NCBI GenBank assembly: GCA_003220985.1
Contig: QHTY01000157.1
Coordinates: forward strand, 474-18,502
DNA: 18,029 nt
From: Gemmatimonadota bacterium
Lineage (GTDB): Bacteria; Gemmatimonadota; Gemmatimonadetes; Gemmatimonadales; GWC2-71-9
Reading direction: 5' to 3'
The notes under the pieces are model-generated. The model was not told where the DNA came from. It searched no databases and saw nothing but the letters and a program-made list of their open reading frames with translations. Below are positions 5,847-13,423 of this stretch, one piece after another (position 1 is the stretch's first letter; each line of letters opens with the position of its first letter). The position numbers and the translations under genes are program-made.

Positions 5847-7472
5847 ATGAACGCAGCCAAAATCCCTACCCCGGTCAACGAGCCCGTCTTCGCCTACGCC
5901 CCCGGCTCGCGCGAGCGCGGTGAGCTCAAACAAGCCCTCAAGGACTTGAGCGGCCGGCAAATCGAGATCCCCATCGTCGTGGGCGGCAAGGAGATCCGAA
6001 CCGGAAAGACGGTCGACGCAGTGATGCCGCACTGCCATCGCCACGTGCTGGCCAAGGTGCATCAGGCCGGCCCCGAAGAAGTCGCGGGCGCCATCACAGC
6101 GGCGCGCGACGCTTGGCGTGACTGGTCGAACTGGAGTCTCGCCGACCGCGCCGCCGTTTTCCTCAAGGCCGCGGACCTGCTGGCCACGCGTTGGCGCGCG
6201 ATGGTGAACGCGGCGACGATGCTCGGCCAAAGCAAAACAGCGTTCCAAGCCGAGATTGATGCGGCGTGTGAATTGATCGACTTCTGGCGCTTCAATGTCC
6301 ATTACGCCGAACGGATCCACGCCGAGCAGCCGCTGTCGGCGGCAGGGATCTGGAACGCGTTGGACTATCGCGGGCTCGAGGGATTCGTCTACGCAATCTC
6401 GCCGTTCAACTTCACGTCCATCGGGGGGAATCTGTCGACCGCGCCGGCGATCATGGGCTGTACCGTGATCTGGAAGCCGGCGGCCACCACGGCGTACTCC
6501 AACTACCTCCTGTTCCGGTTGCTCCAGGAGGCGGGACTGCCCCCCGGCGTCGTCAACTTCGTGCCCGGTCCCGCCACGGTCATCAGCGAACGCTTGCTCG
6601 CCGACCGGCACCTCGGCGGCATTCACTTCACCGGGTCGACCGAAGTTTTCCAAACGCTGTGGAAGCAAGTCGCGACGAATCTCACCGGGTATGCCGACTA
6701 CCCGCGCCTCGTAGGCGAAACCGGGGGCAAGGATTTCATCCTGGCACACCCCAGCGCCGACGTCGACGCGCTCGCCACGGGCGTCGTCCGGGGGGCGTTC
6801 GAGTACCAGGGTCAGAAATGCAGCGCCGCGTCCCGCGCCTACGTGCCGGAATCACTCTGGCCCAAGCTGCGGGAGCGCGTGCTGAGTCTGCTCACGGACA
6901 TGCGGGTCGGCGACCCCGCCGATTTCCGTAACTTCATGGCCGCGGTGATCGACCGGAAATCGTTCGACAAGATCAAGGGCTACCTCGAAGGGGCGAAGCG
7001 CGATCCCAAAGCCAAAGTCCTGTTCGGTGGCGACTGCGACGATGCGGACGGCTACTTCGTGCACCCGACGCTGATTCAGGTGCAGGACCCGGCGTATCGC
7101 ACGATGTGCGAAGAAATTTTCGGGCCGGTGCTCTCCCTGTACGTCTATCCGGATAAACAGTGGAAGGAGACGCTGACTCTGGTGGATCGCACGTCGCCGT
7201 ACGCCCTCACCGGCGCCGTGTTTGCCCAGGATCGCGCCGCGCTCAACGAAGCCAGTACCGCGCTGCGATACTCCGCCGGCAACTTCTACCTCAACGACAA
7301 GCCGACCGGCGCCGTCGTGGGACAGCAGCCGTTCGGTGGTGGGCGCGCCAGCGGGACGAATGACAAGGCGGGCAGCCTGCTGAATCTGATCCGCTGGACC
7401 ACGGCCCGGGTGGTGAAGGAGAACTTCGTGCCACCGCGGGATCCGTGGTATCCGTTCATGGCGGAAGCTTGA
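5847..7472 (+). CDS. pruA: L-glutamate gamma-semialdehyde (P5C) dehydrogenase
   Basis: This 541-residue aldehyde dehydrogenase carries out the second step of proline catabolism, oxidising glutamate semialdehyde to glutamate with NAD. The ALDH signatures are present: SPFNF (185-189), WKPA (209-212), FTGS (261-264), GETGGKD with the general base Glu291, and GQKCSAASR with the nucleophile Cys325. EIFGPVLS and PFGGGRASG follow near the C-terminus. Length and the family-specific C-terminus (ending in DPWYPFMAEA) fit the stand-alone mitochondrial-type enzyme rather than PutA. The ATG at 5847 was chosen because an upstream in-frame ATG (5763) would overlap the divergent VOC gene and adds unrelated residues. 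No proline dehydrogenase gene is in the window. The downstream gene starts on the last base of its stop codon. Confidence 0.92.
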   Translation: MNAAKIPTPVNEPVFAYAPGSRERGELKQALKDLSGRQIEIPIVVGGKEIRTGKTVDAVMPHCHRHVLAKVHQAGPEEVAGAITAARDAWRDWSNWSLADRAAVFLKAADLLATRWRAMVNAATMLGQSKTAFQAEIDAACELIDFWRFNVHYAERIHAEQPLSAAGIWNALDYRGLEGFVYAISPFNFTSIGGNLSTAPAIMGCTVIWKPAATTAYSNYLLFRLLQEAGLPPGVVNFVPGPATVISERLLADRHLGGIHFTGSTEVFQTLWKQVATNLTGYADYPRLVGETGGKDFILAHPSADVDALATGVVRGAFEYQGQKCSAASRAYVPESLWPKLRERVLSLLTDMRVGDPADFRNFMAAVIDRKSFDKIKGYLEGAKRDPKAKVLFGGDCDDADGYFVHPTLIQVQDPAYRTMCEEIFGPVLSLYVYPDKQWKETLTLVDRTSPYALTGAVFAQDRAALNEASTALRYSAGNFYLNDKPTGAVVGQQPFGGGRASGTNDKAGSLLNLIRWTTARVVKENFVPPRDPWYPFMAEA

Positions 7473-8008
7473 TGGATGCAGGTGGCAACGCGAGGCCGCC
7501 AATTCTGGTGTGGGTGCTGGCAGCGGCGTTTCTCCTGCTGGTCGCGTCGTTATTGATCGGGTCGTTCAGTAAACCGGAGTTCCCGCCGTATGAACTCGGG
7601 CTGCATGCCGATAGCACGTATACGCTCGATGCTTCGCGTGGCGACACGTGGCACTGGTGGCGGGACCTCGGCTTCCGCCGCAATCACGTCATTACCGCTC
7701 CCGGTGCTGGCGCCATCGATCTCGGTGCAGTGAGCTTCGATTCGATGTCGCAAGTACCGGCGGATGGTTACGTGGAGACGACGTTCGGCGCCGACACCAC
7801 CAATGCCGGCATCGGCAAATGGTACGACTATAGCATGTGGTCCCACCTGCTCACGTCCCGGCACCACGTCTATGCAGTCCGTACGGCATCGGGGGAGTTC
7901 GCGACTTTGGAAATCCTCGCCTACTACTGCCGTGAGGTCGGGGCGGCGTGCTACACGGTCCGCGTAAAAAAAATGCGCCCCCGACATGTTGCGTCGGGGG
8001 ACGCGTAA
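7472..8008 (+). CDS. HmuY-like (heme-binding family) membrane-anchored protein
   Basis: This 178-residue protein has one N-terminal hydrophobic segment at about residues 10-31 (signal anchor or signal peptide) and a beta-rich domain outside the cytoplasm. The pattern WWRDLGFRRN, IDLGAVSFDS, GIGKWYDYS, VYAVRTASGEFA and LEILAYYC resembles the HmuY family, whose Porphyromonas gingivalis founder binds heme for a TonB-dependent receptor. I judge the family likely but heme binding unproven, since no receptor gene is nearby. Two cysteines close together near the C-terminus (YYCREVGAACYT) could form a disulfide. The ATG overlaps the pruA stop by one base (TGATG), so the two are probably translated from one message. 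The last 15 or so codons also hold the terminator of the convergent gene. Confidence 0.65.
   Translation: MDAGGNARPPILVWVLAAAFLLLVASLLIGSFSKPEFPPYELGLHADSTYTLDASRGDTWHWWRDLGFRRNHVITAPGAGAIDLGAVSFDSMSQVPADGYVETTFGADTTNAGIGKWYDYSMWSHLLTSRHHVYAVRTASGEFATLEILAYYCREVGAACYTVRVKKMRPRHVASGDA
7966..8005 (-). terminator. Terminator of the DUF5679 gene, inside the convergent HmuY-like coding sequence
   Basis: On the - strand CCCCCGAC (8000-7993) pairs with GTCGGGGG (7985-7978) over a 7-nt loop. The stem extends by GCG/CGC past a single bulged T, and eight T (7973-7966) follow. It lies 25 nt after the DUF5679 stop. The same bases encode the KKMRPRH stretch of the + strand protein. Confidence 0.75.
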
Positions 8009-8024
8009 TTGAGAGACCGCGAGG

Positions 8025-8198
8025 CTACTTCGGCGGCAGGATCTTGAACATTCCGGTCCCGCACACGGGACAGACACCCTTCAGCGCGGGGCGGCCGTTG
8101 GCCATCTTCACCTGCTGGGCGTTCGAGATCTTTCGCTTCGCCTTACACTTCACACAGTAACCTTCATCCGCGGCCATTGGGCTCTTTCCCTTTGCCAT
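8025..8198 (-). CDS. DUF5679 small zinc-ribbon protein
   Basis: This 57-residue protein has two CxxC knuckles, YCVKC (Cys15, Cys18) and VCPVC (Cys43, Cys46), separated by a basic stretch (KAKRKISNAQQVKMANGRPA). This matches the DUF5679 pattern, in which four cysteines should bind one zinc. Function is unknown; the size and charge suit a nucleic-acid or ribosome-associated protein, but that is speculation. The ATG at 8198 has a strong GGAGGAG site, ruling out the longer upstream reading. It has its own TATGTT-type promoter and a terminator placed inside the neighbouring gene. Confidence 0.75.
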   Translation of the reverse strand: MAKGKSPMAADEGYCVKCKAKRKISNAQQVKMANGRPALKGVCPVCGTGMFKILPPK

Positions 8199-8263
8199 TG
8201 TCGGTCGCTCCTCCAGTTCAAGGGCACGGGTCGCAAGGTGAACGGGAAGCTGCAGCGCCTGAC

Positions 8264-8294
8264 AACATAATAGGGTCGCGCTAGCCGGGGGTAA
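8264..8294 (-). promoter_or_regulatory. Probable promoter of the DUF5679 gene
   Basis: TATGTT (8269-8264) on the - strand matches the -10 of the DUF1097 gene, including flanking CTATTATGTTG-type context. A weak TTACCC (8294-8289) sits 19 nt upstream, inside the end of the CDGSH gene. The leader would be about 60 nt. Confidence 0.35.
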
Positions 8295-8508
8295 CTTGCC
8301 CGTCTTGGAACCCGTTCCGTTTGTGCGTTCCGTCACAGAAGGGTTTGGTCGCCGAGCCCCCACATCTGCACAGCACAACGACTTCCGCCGGTTTGCCGTC
8401 TTTCCGGAGTGGGGGTGTCAATTCCCGCCCGTCGGGCGTCACGATCCGCACCGGGCCCTCTACGATGAGGGGCCCATTGACCTTGGGAGTGATGGTCACG
8501 TGGCTCAT
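8281..8508 (-). CDS. CDGSH-type iron-sulfur protein
   Basis: This 75-residue protein carries the CDGSH (mitoNEET-type) zinc-finger-like motif CRCGGSATKPFCDGTH at 47-62. Cys47, Cys49, Cys58 and His62 are the three-Cys, one-His ligands of a [2Fe-2S] cluster. The N-terminal 45 residues form the usual beta strands with GPLIVEGPV and a DGREL turn, like bacterial proteins with a single CDGSH repeat. It may take part in redox sensing or cluster transfer. The ATG at 8508 has no Shine-Dalgarno site, but TATATT lies exactly 7 nt upstream, suggesting a leaderless transcript. It is divergent from the DUF255 lipoprotein gene (50 nt between the starts). Confidence 0.9.
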   Translation of the reverse strand: MSHVTITPKVNGPLIVEGPVRIVTPDGRELTPPLRKDGKPAEVVVLCRCGGSATKPFCDGTHKRNGFQDGQVTPG

Positions 8509-8521
8509 GCCCGCGAATATA
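8509..8521 (-). promoter_or_regulatory. Leaderless-type -10 element of the CDGSH gene
   Basis: TATATT (8521-8516) on the - strand ends 7 nt before the ATG at 8508. No recognisable -35 box is present 16-18 nt upstream. Confidence 0.4.
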
Positions 8522-8558
8522 GCGGCACGCCCCGCGGGCGGACGGGGTATTTCCCGTC

Positions 8559-10070
8559 GTGCGCGGGATGCTTCTGGTGTGCTGCACCGGACTTGCGGCG
8601 TGCATCGGTGAGCGGGGGCCTTTCACGAACCGGATGGCCCACTCGACAACGACCTACCTCGCGCGCGCGGCGCGCCAGCCGGTGCGCTGGCAGCCGTGGG
8701 GACGCGATGCCTTCGCGCTGGCCGCGAAACTCGATCGCCCCGTGCTGCTTTATGTCGGGAGTGACGACTGTCACTGGTGCGCCGAAACCGACCGCGCGAT
8801 CTATACCGATCCGGAAATCGGCACCCTCATCAACACCCTGTTCGTCCCCGTCCGCGTCGACCGCGACGAGCGGCCCGACGTCGCGCAGCGATACCGGGCC
8901 GCCGTGGAACGCCTCGCCGGGTTGCGCGGCTGGCCGCTCACCGTATTCCTCACCGCCGACGGCTCCGCGTTCTTCGGCGGCACGTATTTCCCCGCCGACG
9001 ATCCGATCACGGGCCGCGGGCTGAAACAGCTGCTCCCCGAGGTCGCGAGAAGCTATCGGGAGCAACGCTCGTTCGTTGTCCAGCAGGCGGCGTTGCTCCA
9101 GGAGCTCGTGTTCACCGCAAGCCATGAGGTGCGTGCCCCGCTGCGGCCTTCCCTGGTGCAACAGGGAATCGCTGACCTCATGCGCGACCTGGATGACGCG
9201 GCTCGCGGCGGCACCGCCCGCGGCAGTGTGATGCACGCGCAGGCGGCTTCAGTACTCTTGCGCGACACGACCACACGCGCCTCCGCCCTCCGCGCACTCG
9301 ATGTCATGCTCGACACCACCGCCGAGCCTGCTGTCGAGGATCCGCCAAGCCTGGTTCGCGCCGCACTCGCCGGTGCTCTTGCCCGTGCCTGGCTCGTCAC
9401 CGGCGAGCGCCGCTATCGCGAAGCCGGCCATGCGCTCGTCCAGAGGCTTGCCGACGAGCTTGGCAGGAGTGAGTCGGTTTTCGCAGACCAGCAGGCCTAC
9501 GTCATCGAGAAGCTGCTGCTCGCCGCCCCAATGCTGGACGAGTCCACCGCGACACGGCGCACGCGCGCCGCGCTCGATTTCGTGTTGCAGCGCACGTACG
9601 CCCACGGCTGGGGTGTACGGCACACCGCCGCGACAAACCCGGCCATCGGAAGGGGAGGGGAGGCGGGAGCGGTGTCAGGCGGACAACCTGGATGGCTGCA
9701 GGACCAGGCCGAGATTGCGCTGGCCTGCGTCGCGGCGTACCAGGTTAGCCACGAACCCCACTACCTGGATGTCGCCCGCGACCTCGCCGCCATCGTCGAG
9801 CACCGCTACGCGGATTCCGCCGGTGGCTACTTCGATGTGGCCGATGCCGCGCCTGCTGATCGAACGAAGCACGTGCTGGACGATGTGCTGCCTGGCGCCA
9901 ACGCGGGGATAGCGCTGCTCCAGGCACGACTGGCGCAGGTGACGGGAGACCCGGCGTATCGGCGTCGTGCTCAGAGCACCTTGGAGGCGTTTGCGGGCGC
10001 CATCCCTGGCGCCGGTGTGCGGGCCGCCACATATCTGGCCGCCGCCCGGGAAACACTGCAGCTACCGTGA
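8559..10070 (+). CDS. DUF255 thioredoxin-fold protein (YyaL/SSP411 type), predicted lipoprotein
   Basis: This 503-residue protein begins with MRG, a hydrophobic run and a lipobox LAAC (Cys15), so it is probably exported and lipid-anchored. Residues 24-48 (NRMAHSTTTYL, QPVRWQPWG) and 60-150 match the DUF255 thioredoxin-like domain. The domain has CHWC (71-74), VDRDERPD, GWPLTVFLT and FFGGTYFP. The rest is an alpha-helical region like the (alpha/alpha)6 barrel of this family. YyaL-type proteins are usually nearer 650-700 residues and are cytoplasmic, so this one is short and unusual in carrying a lipoprotein signal. The GTG at 8559 was chosen because it supplies Arg2 for the signal; the in-frame ATG at 8568 is an alternative. 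It is followed after 28 nt by the sigma factor gene. Confidence 0.8.
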   Translation: MRGMLLVCCTGLAACIGERGPFTNRMAHSTTTYLARAARQPVRWQPWGRDAFALAAKLDRPVLLYVGSDDCHWCAETDRAIYTDPEIGTLINTLFVPVRVDRDERPDVAQRYRAAVERLAGLRGWPLTVFLTADGSAFFGGTYFPADDPITGRGLKQLLPEVARSYREQRSFVVQQAALLQELVFTASHEVRAPLRPSLVQQGIADLMRDLDDAARGGTARGSVMHAQAASVLLRDTTTRASALRALDVMLDTTAEPAVEDPPSLVRAALAGALARAWLVTGERRYREAGHALVQRLADELGRSESVFADQQAYVIEKLLLAAPMLDESTATRRTRAALDFVLQRTYAHGWGVRHTAATNPAIGRGGEAGAVSGGQPGWLQDQAEIALACVAAYQVSHEPHYLDVARDLAAIVEHRYADSAGGYFDVADAAPADRTKHVLDDVLPGANAGIALLQARLAQVTGDPAYRRRAQSTLEAFAGAIPGAGVRAATYLAAARETLQLP

Positions 10071-10098
10071 CCAAGATTCGACCCTAGGGGTCCCTGTA

Positions 10099-10644
10099 AT
10101 GGTGAACGACGACGCCGACGTAGTCGCCCGGGTGCTCGCAGGCGATGGCGAGGCGTTCGGGATTCTCATCCGGCGGTATGAGCCGGGCCTACTTCGTTTC
10201 GCAACGCGTATGCTCGGGAATCCCGACGCGGCGGCGGATGCAGTGGCTGAGAGTCTCGTACGCGCCTATCGGCATTTGGCCCAATGCCGGGACCCGTCGC
10301 GGCTGCGCAGCTGGTTGTACCGGATCACCGGCAATCGCTGTCGCAGCCATCTGGCCCGGCGGCATACGACCGACATCCCGCTCAGTGAGGCCCCCGCGCC
10401 GGCACTGGCGGAAGCGTCTGATACGTGGGAAGTGCTGGAGCGGAGCGAGCAGGTCGCGCTGGTAGAACGCGCGCTCGCGGCGTTGCCGGCCGAGAAACGT
10501 GAGGCGTTCGTTTTGAAGCACATGGAAGGGATGAGTTACGAGGAGATGGCGGCAGTGACCGGGGCGCGAATTCCCACGCTCAAGATGCGCGTGCATCGGG
10601 CCCGGGAAGCATTGCTGGAGGCGCTCGAGGAGGTCGTACGATGA
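10099..10644 (+). CDS. ECF-type RNA polymerase sigma factor
   Basis: This 181-residue protein has sigma region 2 at about residues 8-80 (AFGILIRRYEPGLLRFATRM, ESLVRAYRHL, RSWLYRITGNRCRSHLAR). Sigma region 4 lies at about 115-175 (ALAALPAEKREAFVLKHMEG, YEEMAAVTG, PTLKMRVHRAREAL). No region 3 is present, as expected for group 4 (ECF) sigma factors. The usual DAEDxxQE segment of region 2 is altered to DAAADAVAES. The ATG at 10099 has a weak AGGGG site 8 nt upstream. The stop overlaps the ATG of the next gene (ATGA), which encodes a membrane protein with the position and layout of an anti-sigma factor. Its promoter targets cannot be inferred here. Confidence 0.9.
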   Translation: MVNDDADVVARVLAGDGEAFGILIRRYEPGLLRFATRMLGNPDAAADAVAESLVRAYRHLAQCRDPSRLRSWLYRITGNRCRSHLARRHTTDIPLSEAPAPALAEASDTWEVLERSEQVALVERALAALPAEKREAFVLKHMEGMSYEEMAAVTGARIPTLKMRVHRAREALLEALEEVVR

Positions 10645-11282
10645 ACCCAATTGATCCGCGGTTGCAGGCGGCGCTCGATGGGGAGCGTGATCCGGCCGAA
10701 TTGCCGGCGGACCTGCGGGAGGCGTACGCCCTGCTGATTTCGGCGGCGGAGCTGCTCGAAGCGACACCCCCGCCCCGGGTGAGCGTCGCCAATCGGGTCA
10801 TGGCGGAGATCCGCCAGATTCCGGTTCACGTTCCCCCGCACGGTTCCGTGCGTCGCGTGATCCGCTGGTTCGGGCGGCCGCGGGCCGTCACGCTCCGGCT
10901 GCGTCCAGTCTGGACGTTGGCCCTGGCGGCCAGTCTCGCGGCGATGTTGTTGTTGCCCTGGCAGCAGGGGTCCGTTCGCAACCCGGGCGAAACTGAAGGC
11001 ATCGCAAACTTCGTCGGCCATTTCCCCGGCGCCCGTTCAGTGGAAGTCGTCGGCTCGTTCAACAACTGGAGCCGGGGATTGCTGCACCTCAGCGACGACG
11101 ACCACGACGGTATCTGGCACGGGGCAGCGGTGCTGCCGGCGGGGGCGCACGAGTACATGTTCGTCGTCGACAGCGAGCGCTGGGTGCCCGATCCACTCGC
11201 CGGCCGCTACGTCGATGACGGATTTGGTGCCGGCCAGGAGAACTCGCTGCTGTTCGTGCGACCCTCGGCCGCGCAGCCATGA
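10641..11282 (+). CDS. Membrane protein with N-terminal anti-sigma-like region and C-terminal CBM48 domain
   Basis: In this 213-residue protein, residues 1-75 are a soluble, mostly helical cytoplasmic region without the HxxxCxxC zinc motif. Residues 90-107 form one membrane helix. Residues 120-210 form a glycogen-binding (CBM48/isoamylase N-terminal) beta domain, with VEVVGSFNNWSRG, DGIWHGAAVLPAGAHEYMFVVD and WVPDPLAG. Position directly after an ECF sigma gene with an ATGA overlap suggests an anti-sigma factor whose outer domain senses a polysaccharide. That role is inference. CBM48 domains normally bind alpha-glucans and sit in cytoplasmic enzymes, so placement across a membrane is the odd point. 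It also overlaps the next gene by ATGA. Confidence 0.8.
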   Translation: MNPIDPRLQAALDGERDPAELPADLREAYALLISAAELLEATPPPRVSVANRVMAEIRQIPVHVPPHGSVRRVIRWFGRPRAVTLRLRPVWTLALAASLAAMLLLPWQQGSVRNPGETEGIANFVGHFPGARSVEVVGSFNNWSRGLLHLSDDDHDGIWHGAAVLPAGAHEYMFVVDSERWVPDPLAGRYVDDGFGAGQENSLLFVRPSAAQP

Positions 11283-11929
11283 GATGTAGGCTGGCAGTCG
11301 CGTTGGCGCTGATTGCCGCACCCCTGTCGGCGCAGAACGGCGCCGCGCGACTGCCGGGCCGGGTCCCGGCGGCCGCGCTTCCGGCAATCGACTCGATCAT
11401 TGCGACAGCGGTCGCCGAGAGCTTGCCGACCGAGCCACTCGTGCAGAAGGCGCTCGAGGGCAGCGCCAAGAACATCCCCGCCGGCCGACTGGTGAGCGCG
11501 GTCCGGCGCAGCCTGCTCCAGCTTCGTCAGGCGCGTGTCATCGTCACCCACGCCGTGCCGGGCCAGCCGGTGCCGGAGGGCCACGTTGCGTCCGTCGCGG
11601 CGGCGCTCGCCCGCGGCCTGACCGGCCCGATCGTGGAGCGGCTGCTGGCCATGGCGCCGAACGAGCCTCCGGGTCCCGCACTGCATGCGGCCGCCGATCT
11701 GGTGGCCCACCATTTCAATCCCGATTCCGCCACGAATCTGCTTGTGGAGGCCCATAGTAAAGGCTTGCGCGGCGTGCGGTTGCTCGATGTCGCGGTCGCC
11801 GCCGACCATGAGCTGCAGCGAGGTGGAGGCCGAACTCCTGCCGAAGCGTTGGCGCACGTCAGGGCGATGTTGCCCAACGTCCCAGCGCCCGAAGCGGCTG
11901 TGACGCGCCATGGAACGCAGGGGTCGTAA
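11279..11929 (+). CDS. Secreted protein of unknown function, coupled to the sigma/CBM48 genes
   Basis: This 216-residue protein has a signal peptide (MRCRLAVALALIAAPLSAQ, cleavage near residue 19). The mature region is Ala/Leu-rich and predicted helical, with repeated AALA and RLL segments and no cysteine. I do not recognise a family. The ATG lies inside the stop codon of the CBM48 gene (ATGA at 11279), so it is most likely translated as the third member of that operon. It may be a periplasmic partner of the membrane protein, but nothing in the sequence shows this. Confidence 0.75.
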   Translation: MRCRLAVALALIAAPLSAQNGAARLPGRVPAAALPAIDSIIATAVAESLPTEPLVQKALEGSAKNIPAGRLVSAVRRSLLQLRQARVIVTHAVPGQPVPEGHVASVAAALARGLTGPIVERLLAMAPNEPPGPALHAAADLVAHHFNPDSATNLLVEAHSKGLRGVRLLDVAVAADHELQRGGGRTPAEALAHVRAMLPNVPAPEAAVTRHGTQGS

Positions 11930-11955
11930 GGGCGACCACAAACCCAGAGGCTTTA

Positions 11956-12159
11956 ATGTTTCTACCCGCAATTCTGTTGCTGTCCCTCGCTGCGCAGCAG
12001 CCCACGCAGCAGCCGGCCGCCGCACCCGCGAAGCCGACGGCGAACGCCTCTCAGCAGGCGGATTCGTCGAAGACCAAGCACAAGGCGCGCCGGACGGCCC
12101 GCAAGGCGAAACCCGCCGCGGCCGCCCCGGCTCAGCGCGACACGACCAAGAAGCCCTGA
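11956..12159 (+). CDS. Small secreted lysine/alanine/proline-rich basic peptide
   Basis: This 67-residue product has a hydrophobic N-terminus (MFLPAILLLSLAA) and then a low-complexity tail made almost only of Ala, Gln, Pro, Lys, Thr, Ser and Arg (for example KTKHKARRTARKAKPAAAA). The tail is strongly basic and looks like a histone-H1-type or cell-envelope-binding tail. An AGAGG site lies 7 nt before the ATG. It sits 26 nt after the secreted protein gene and ends 1 nt before the stop of convergent argJ. The basic tail could bind nucleic acid, lipopolysaccharide or acidic polysaccharide; no family was recognised and the coding call rests on the ribosome site and signal-like start. Confidence 0.55.
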   Translation: MFLPAILLLSLAAQQPTQQPAAAPAKPTANASQQADSSKTKHKARRTARKAKPAAAAPAQRDTTKKP

Positions 12160-12160
12160 C

Positions 12161-13393
12161 TTACGACGTGTAGTCTGAGTTGATCCGGACGTAGTCCGGA
12201 GAAAGATCGCAGGTCCATACCACCGCCTCCGAGCGACCAAGACCAAGGTCGAGCCGGAGGCGGATGGCTTTCTGCGCGAAAATCGCGCGTGCCTGCGCGG
12301 GATCGGCGAGCGCAGTGGCGCCCCCGCTCGCGAGGGTGAGCCAGCCGTTCAATGTGCCGGCCTGCAGCGTGATACGGTCGGCGACGAGTGAAACGCCGGC
12401 GACGCCGGCAGCCGCTAGCACGCGACCCCAGTTGGGATCGCCGCCGTAGATCGCCGTCTTCACGAGCGTGGAGCGCGCGATCGCGCGGCCGACCTCGCGG
12501 GCGTGCGCTTCAGTTTGTGCCCCGACGATCTGGATTTCGAGCCGCTTGGTCGCGCCTTCGCCGTCTTCGACAATCGCGAGCGCCAGCGTGCGCGCCACAT
12601 CCGTCGCCGCCTCTTCGAACAGCTTCCAGGTGGCGCCATCGCGCGAGGGATCGATGCCGGCATGCCCATTCGCGAGAAACAGCGCGGTGTCGTTGGTGCT
12701 GGTGTCGCCATCAACGGAGATCGCGTTGAACGTGCGGTCGACGACGCGTTTCCAGAAGGGGCGCAGCGTGCCGGGCTCCGAAACGGCGTCGGTGGTGATC
12801 ACGGCGAGCAATGTGGCCATGTCGGGGTGGATCATGCCGGCGCCTTTGGCCATGCCGCCGATGGTGATCGGACCACCGGGCGTTTCGAGCCGGACCGCGC
12901 AGTGCTTGGGGTGCGTGTCCGTCGTCATGATGGCACGCGCGGCGTCGGCGCCCCCCGCAGGGGACAGCTTCGCGGCCGCCTCGCGCAGGCCGCGCGCCAC
13001 TGTTTCCACAGGCAGCGGCACGCCGATGACGCCGGTGGAGAGCACCAATGCGGTCCGGGGTGGCAGCCCGCCTGCCTCTTCGGCGGCACGCGCCATCGCG
13101 CGCGCCGCCTCGAGCCCGGCGGCACCGGTGCAGGCGTTCGCCACGCGCGCATTCATCGCGACTGCGCGGGTCCGTCCCGGGCGGTCGGCCAGCATTTCGG
13201 CGTCGTAGATGACGGGAGCTGCACGCAGCGCGTTTTTGGTGAACACGCCGGCGGTCGCGCAGCTCGTCGCGCTGACGAGGAGCGCGACGTCGAGCGCGCC
13301 ATCGGCTTTCAGACCGGCGTGCGCAGCGGCGGCGGTAAAACCGCCGGGCGATGTCGCGGACCCGCCGTCTATCGTCGCAATCGGGGAAGACAT
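12161..13393 (-). CDS. argJ: Bifunctional glutamate N-acetyltransferase/amino-acid acetyltransferase ArgJ
   Basis: This 410-residue enzyme of arginine synthesis moves the acetyl group of N-acetylornithine to glutamate. In bifunctional forms it also makes N-acetylglutamate from acetyl-CoA. Key motifs are STGVIG (119-124, oxyanion hole), KGAGMIHPDMATLL (183-196) with self-cleavage before the nucleophile Thr194, GDTSTNDT, GGDPNWGRV and the C-terminal YVRINSDYTS. All are as expected for the family, and length is typical. The ATG at 13393 was chosen over 13435 because the extra residues are unlike the family and would cover the promoter. No other arg gene is nearby. Whether it is mono- or bifunctional cannot be told from the sequence. 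Confidence 0.95.
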   Translation of the reverse strand: MSSPIATIDGGSATSPGGFTAAAAHAGLKADGALDVALLVSATSCATAGVFTKNALRAAPVIYDAEMLADRPGRTRAVAMNARVANACTGAAGLEAARAMARAAEEAGGLPPRTALVLSTGVIGVPLPVETVARGLREAAAKLSPAGGADAARAIMTTDTHPKHCAVRLETPGGPITIGGMAKGAGMIHPDMATLLAVITTDAVSEPGTLRPFWKRVVDRTFNAISVDGDTSTNDTALFLANGHAGIDPSRDGATWKLFEEAATDVARTLALAIVEDGEGATKRLEIQIVGAQTEAHAREVGRAIARSTLVKTAIYGGDPNWGRVLAAAGVAGVSLVADRITLQAGTLNGWLTLASGGATALADPAQARAIFAQKAIRLRLDLGLGRSEAVVWTCDLSPDYVRINSDYTS

Positions 13394-13423
13394 GGTCGCT
13401 TGTGTAACAGTGCTCCGTTTCTT

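Noticed and set aside
5802..6749. - strand extension of the VOC gene to 472 codons
   Set aside because: The extra part is antisense to pruA; the VOC fold begins at the ATG at 5801, which has its own ribosome site.
8505..9236. - strand open frame opposite the DUF255 gene
   Set aside because: No recognisable domain, Arg/Ala/Gly-rich shadow composition, and it conflicts with the thioredoxin-like motifs on +.
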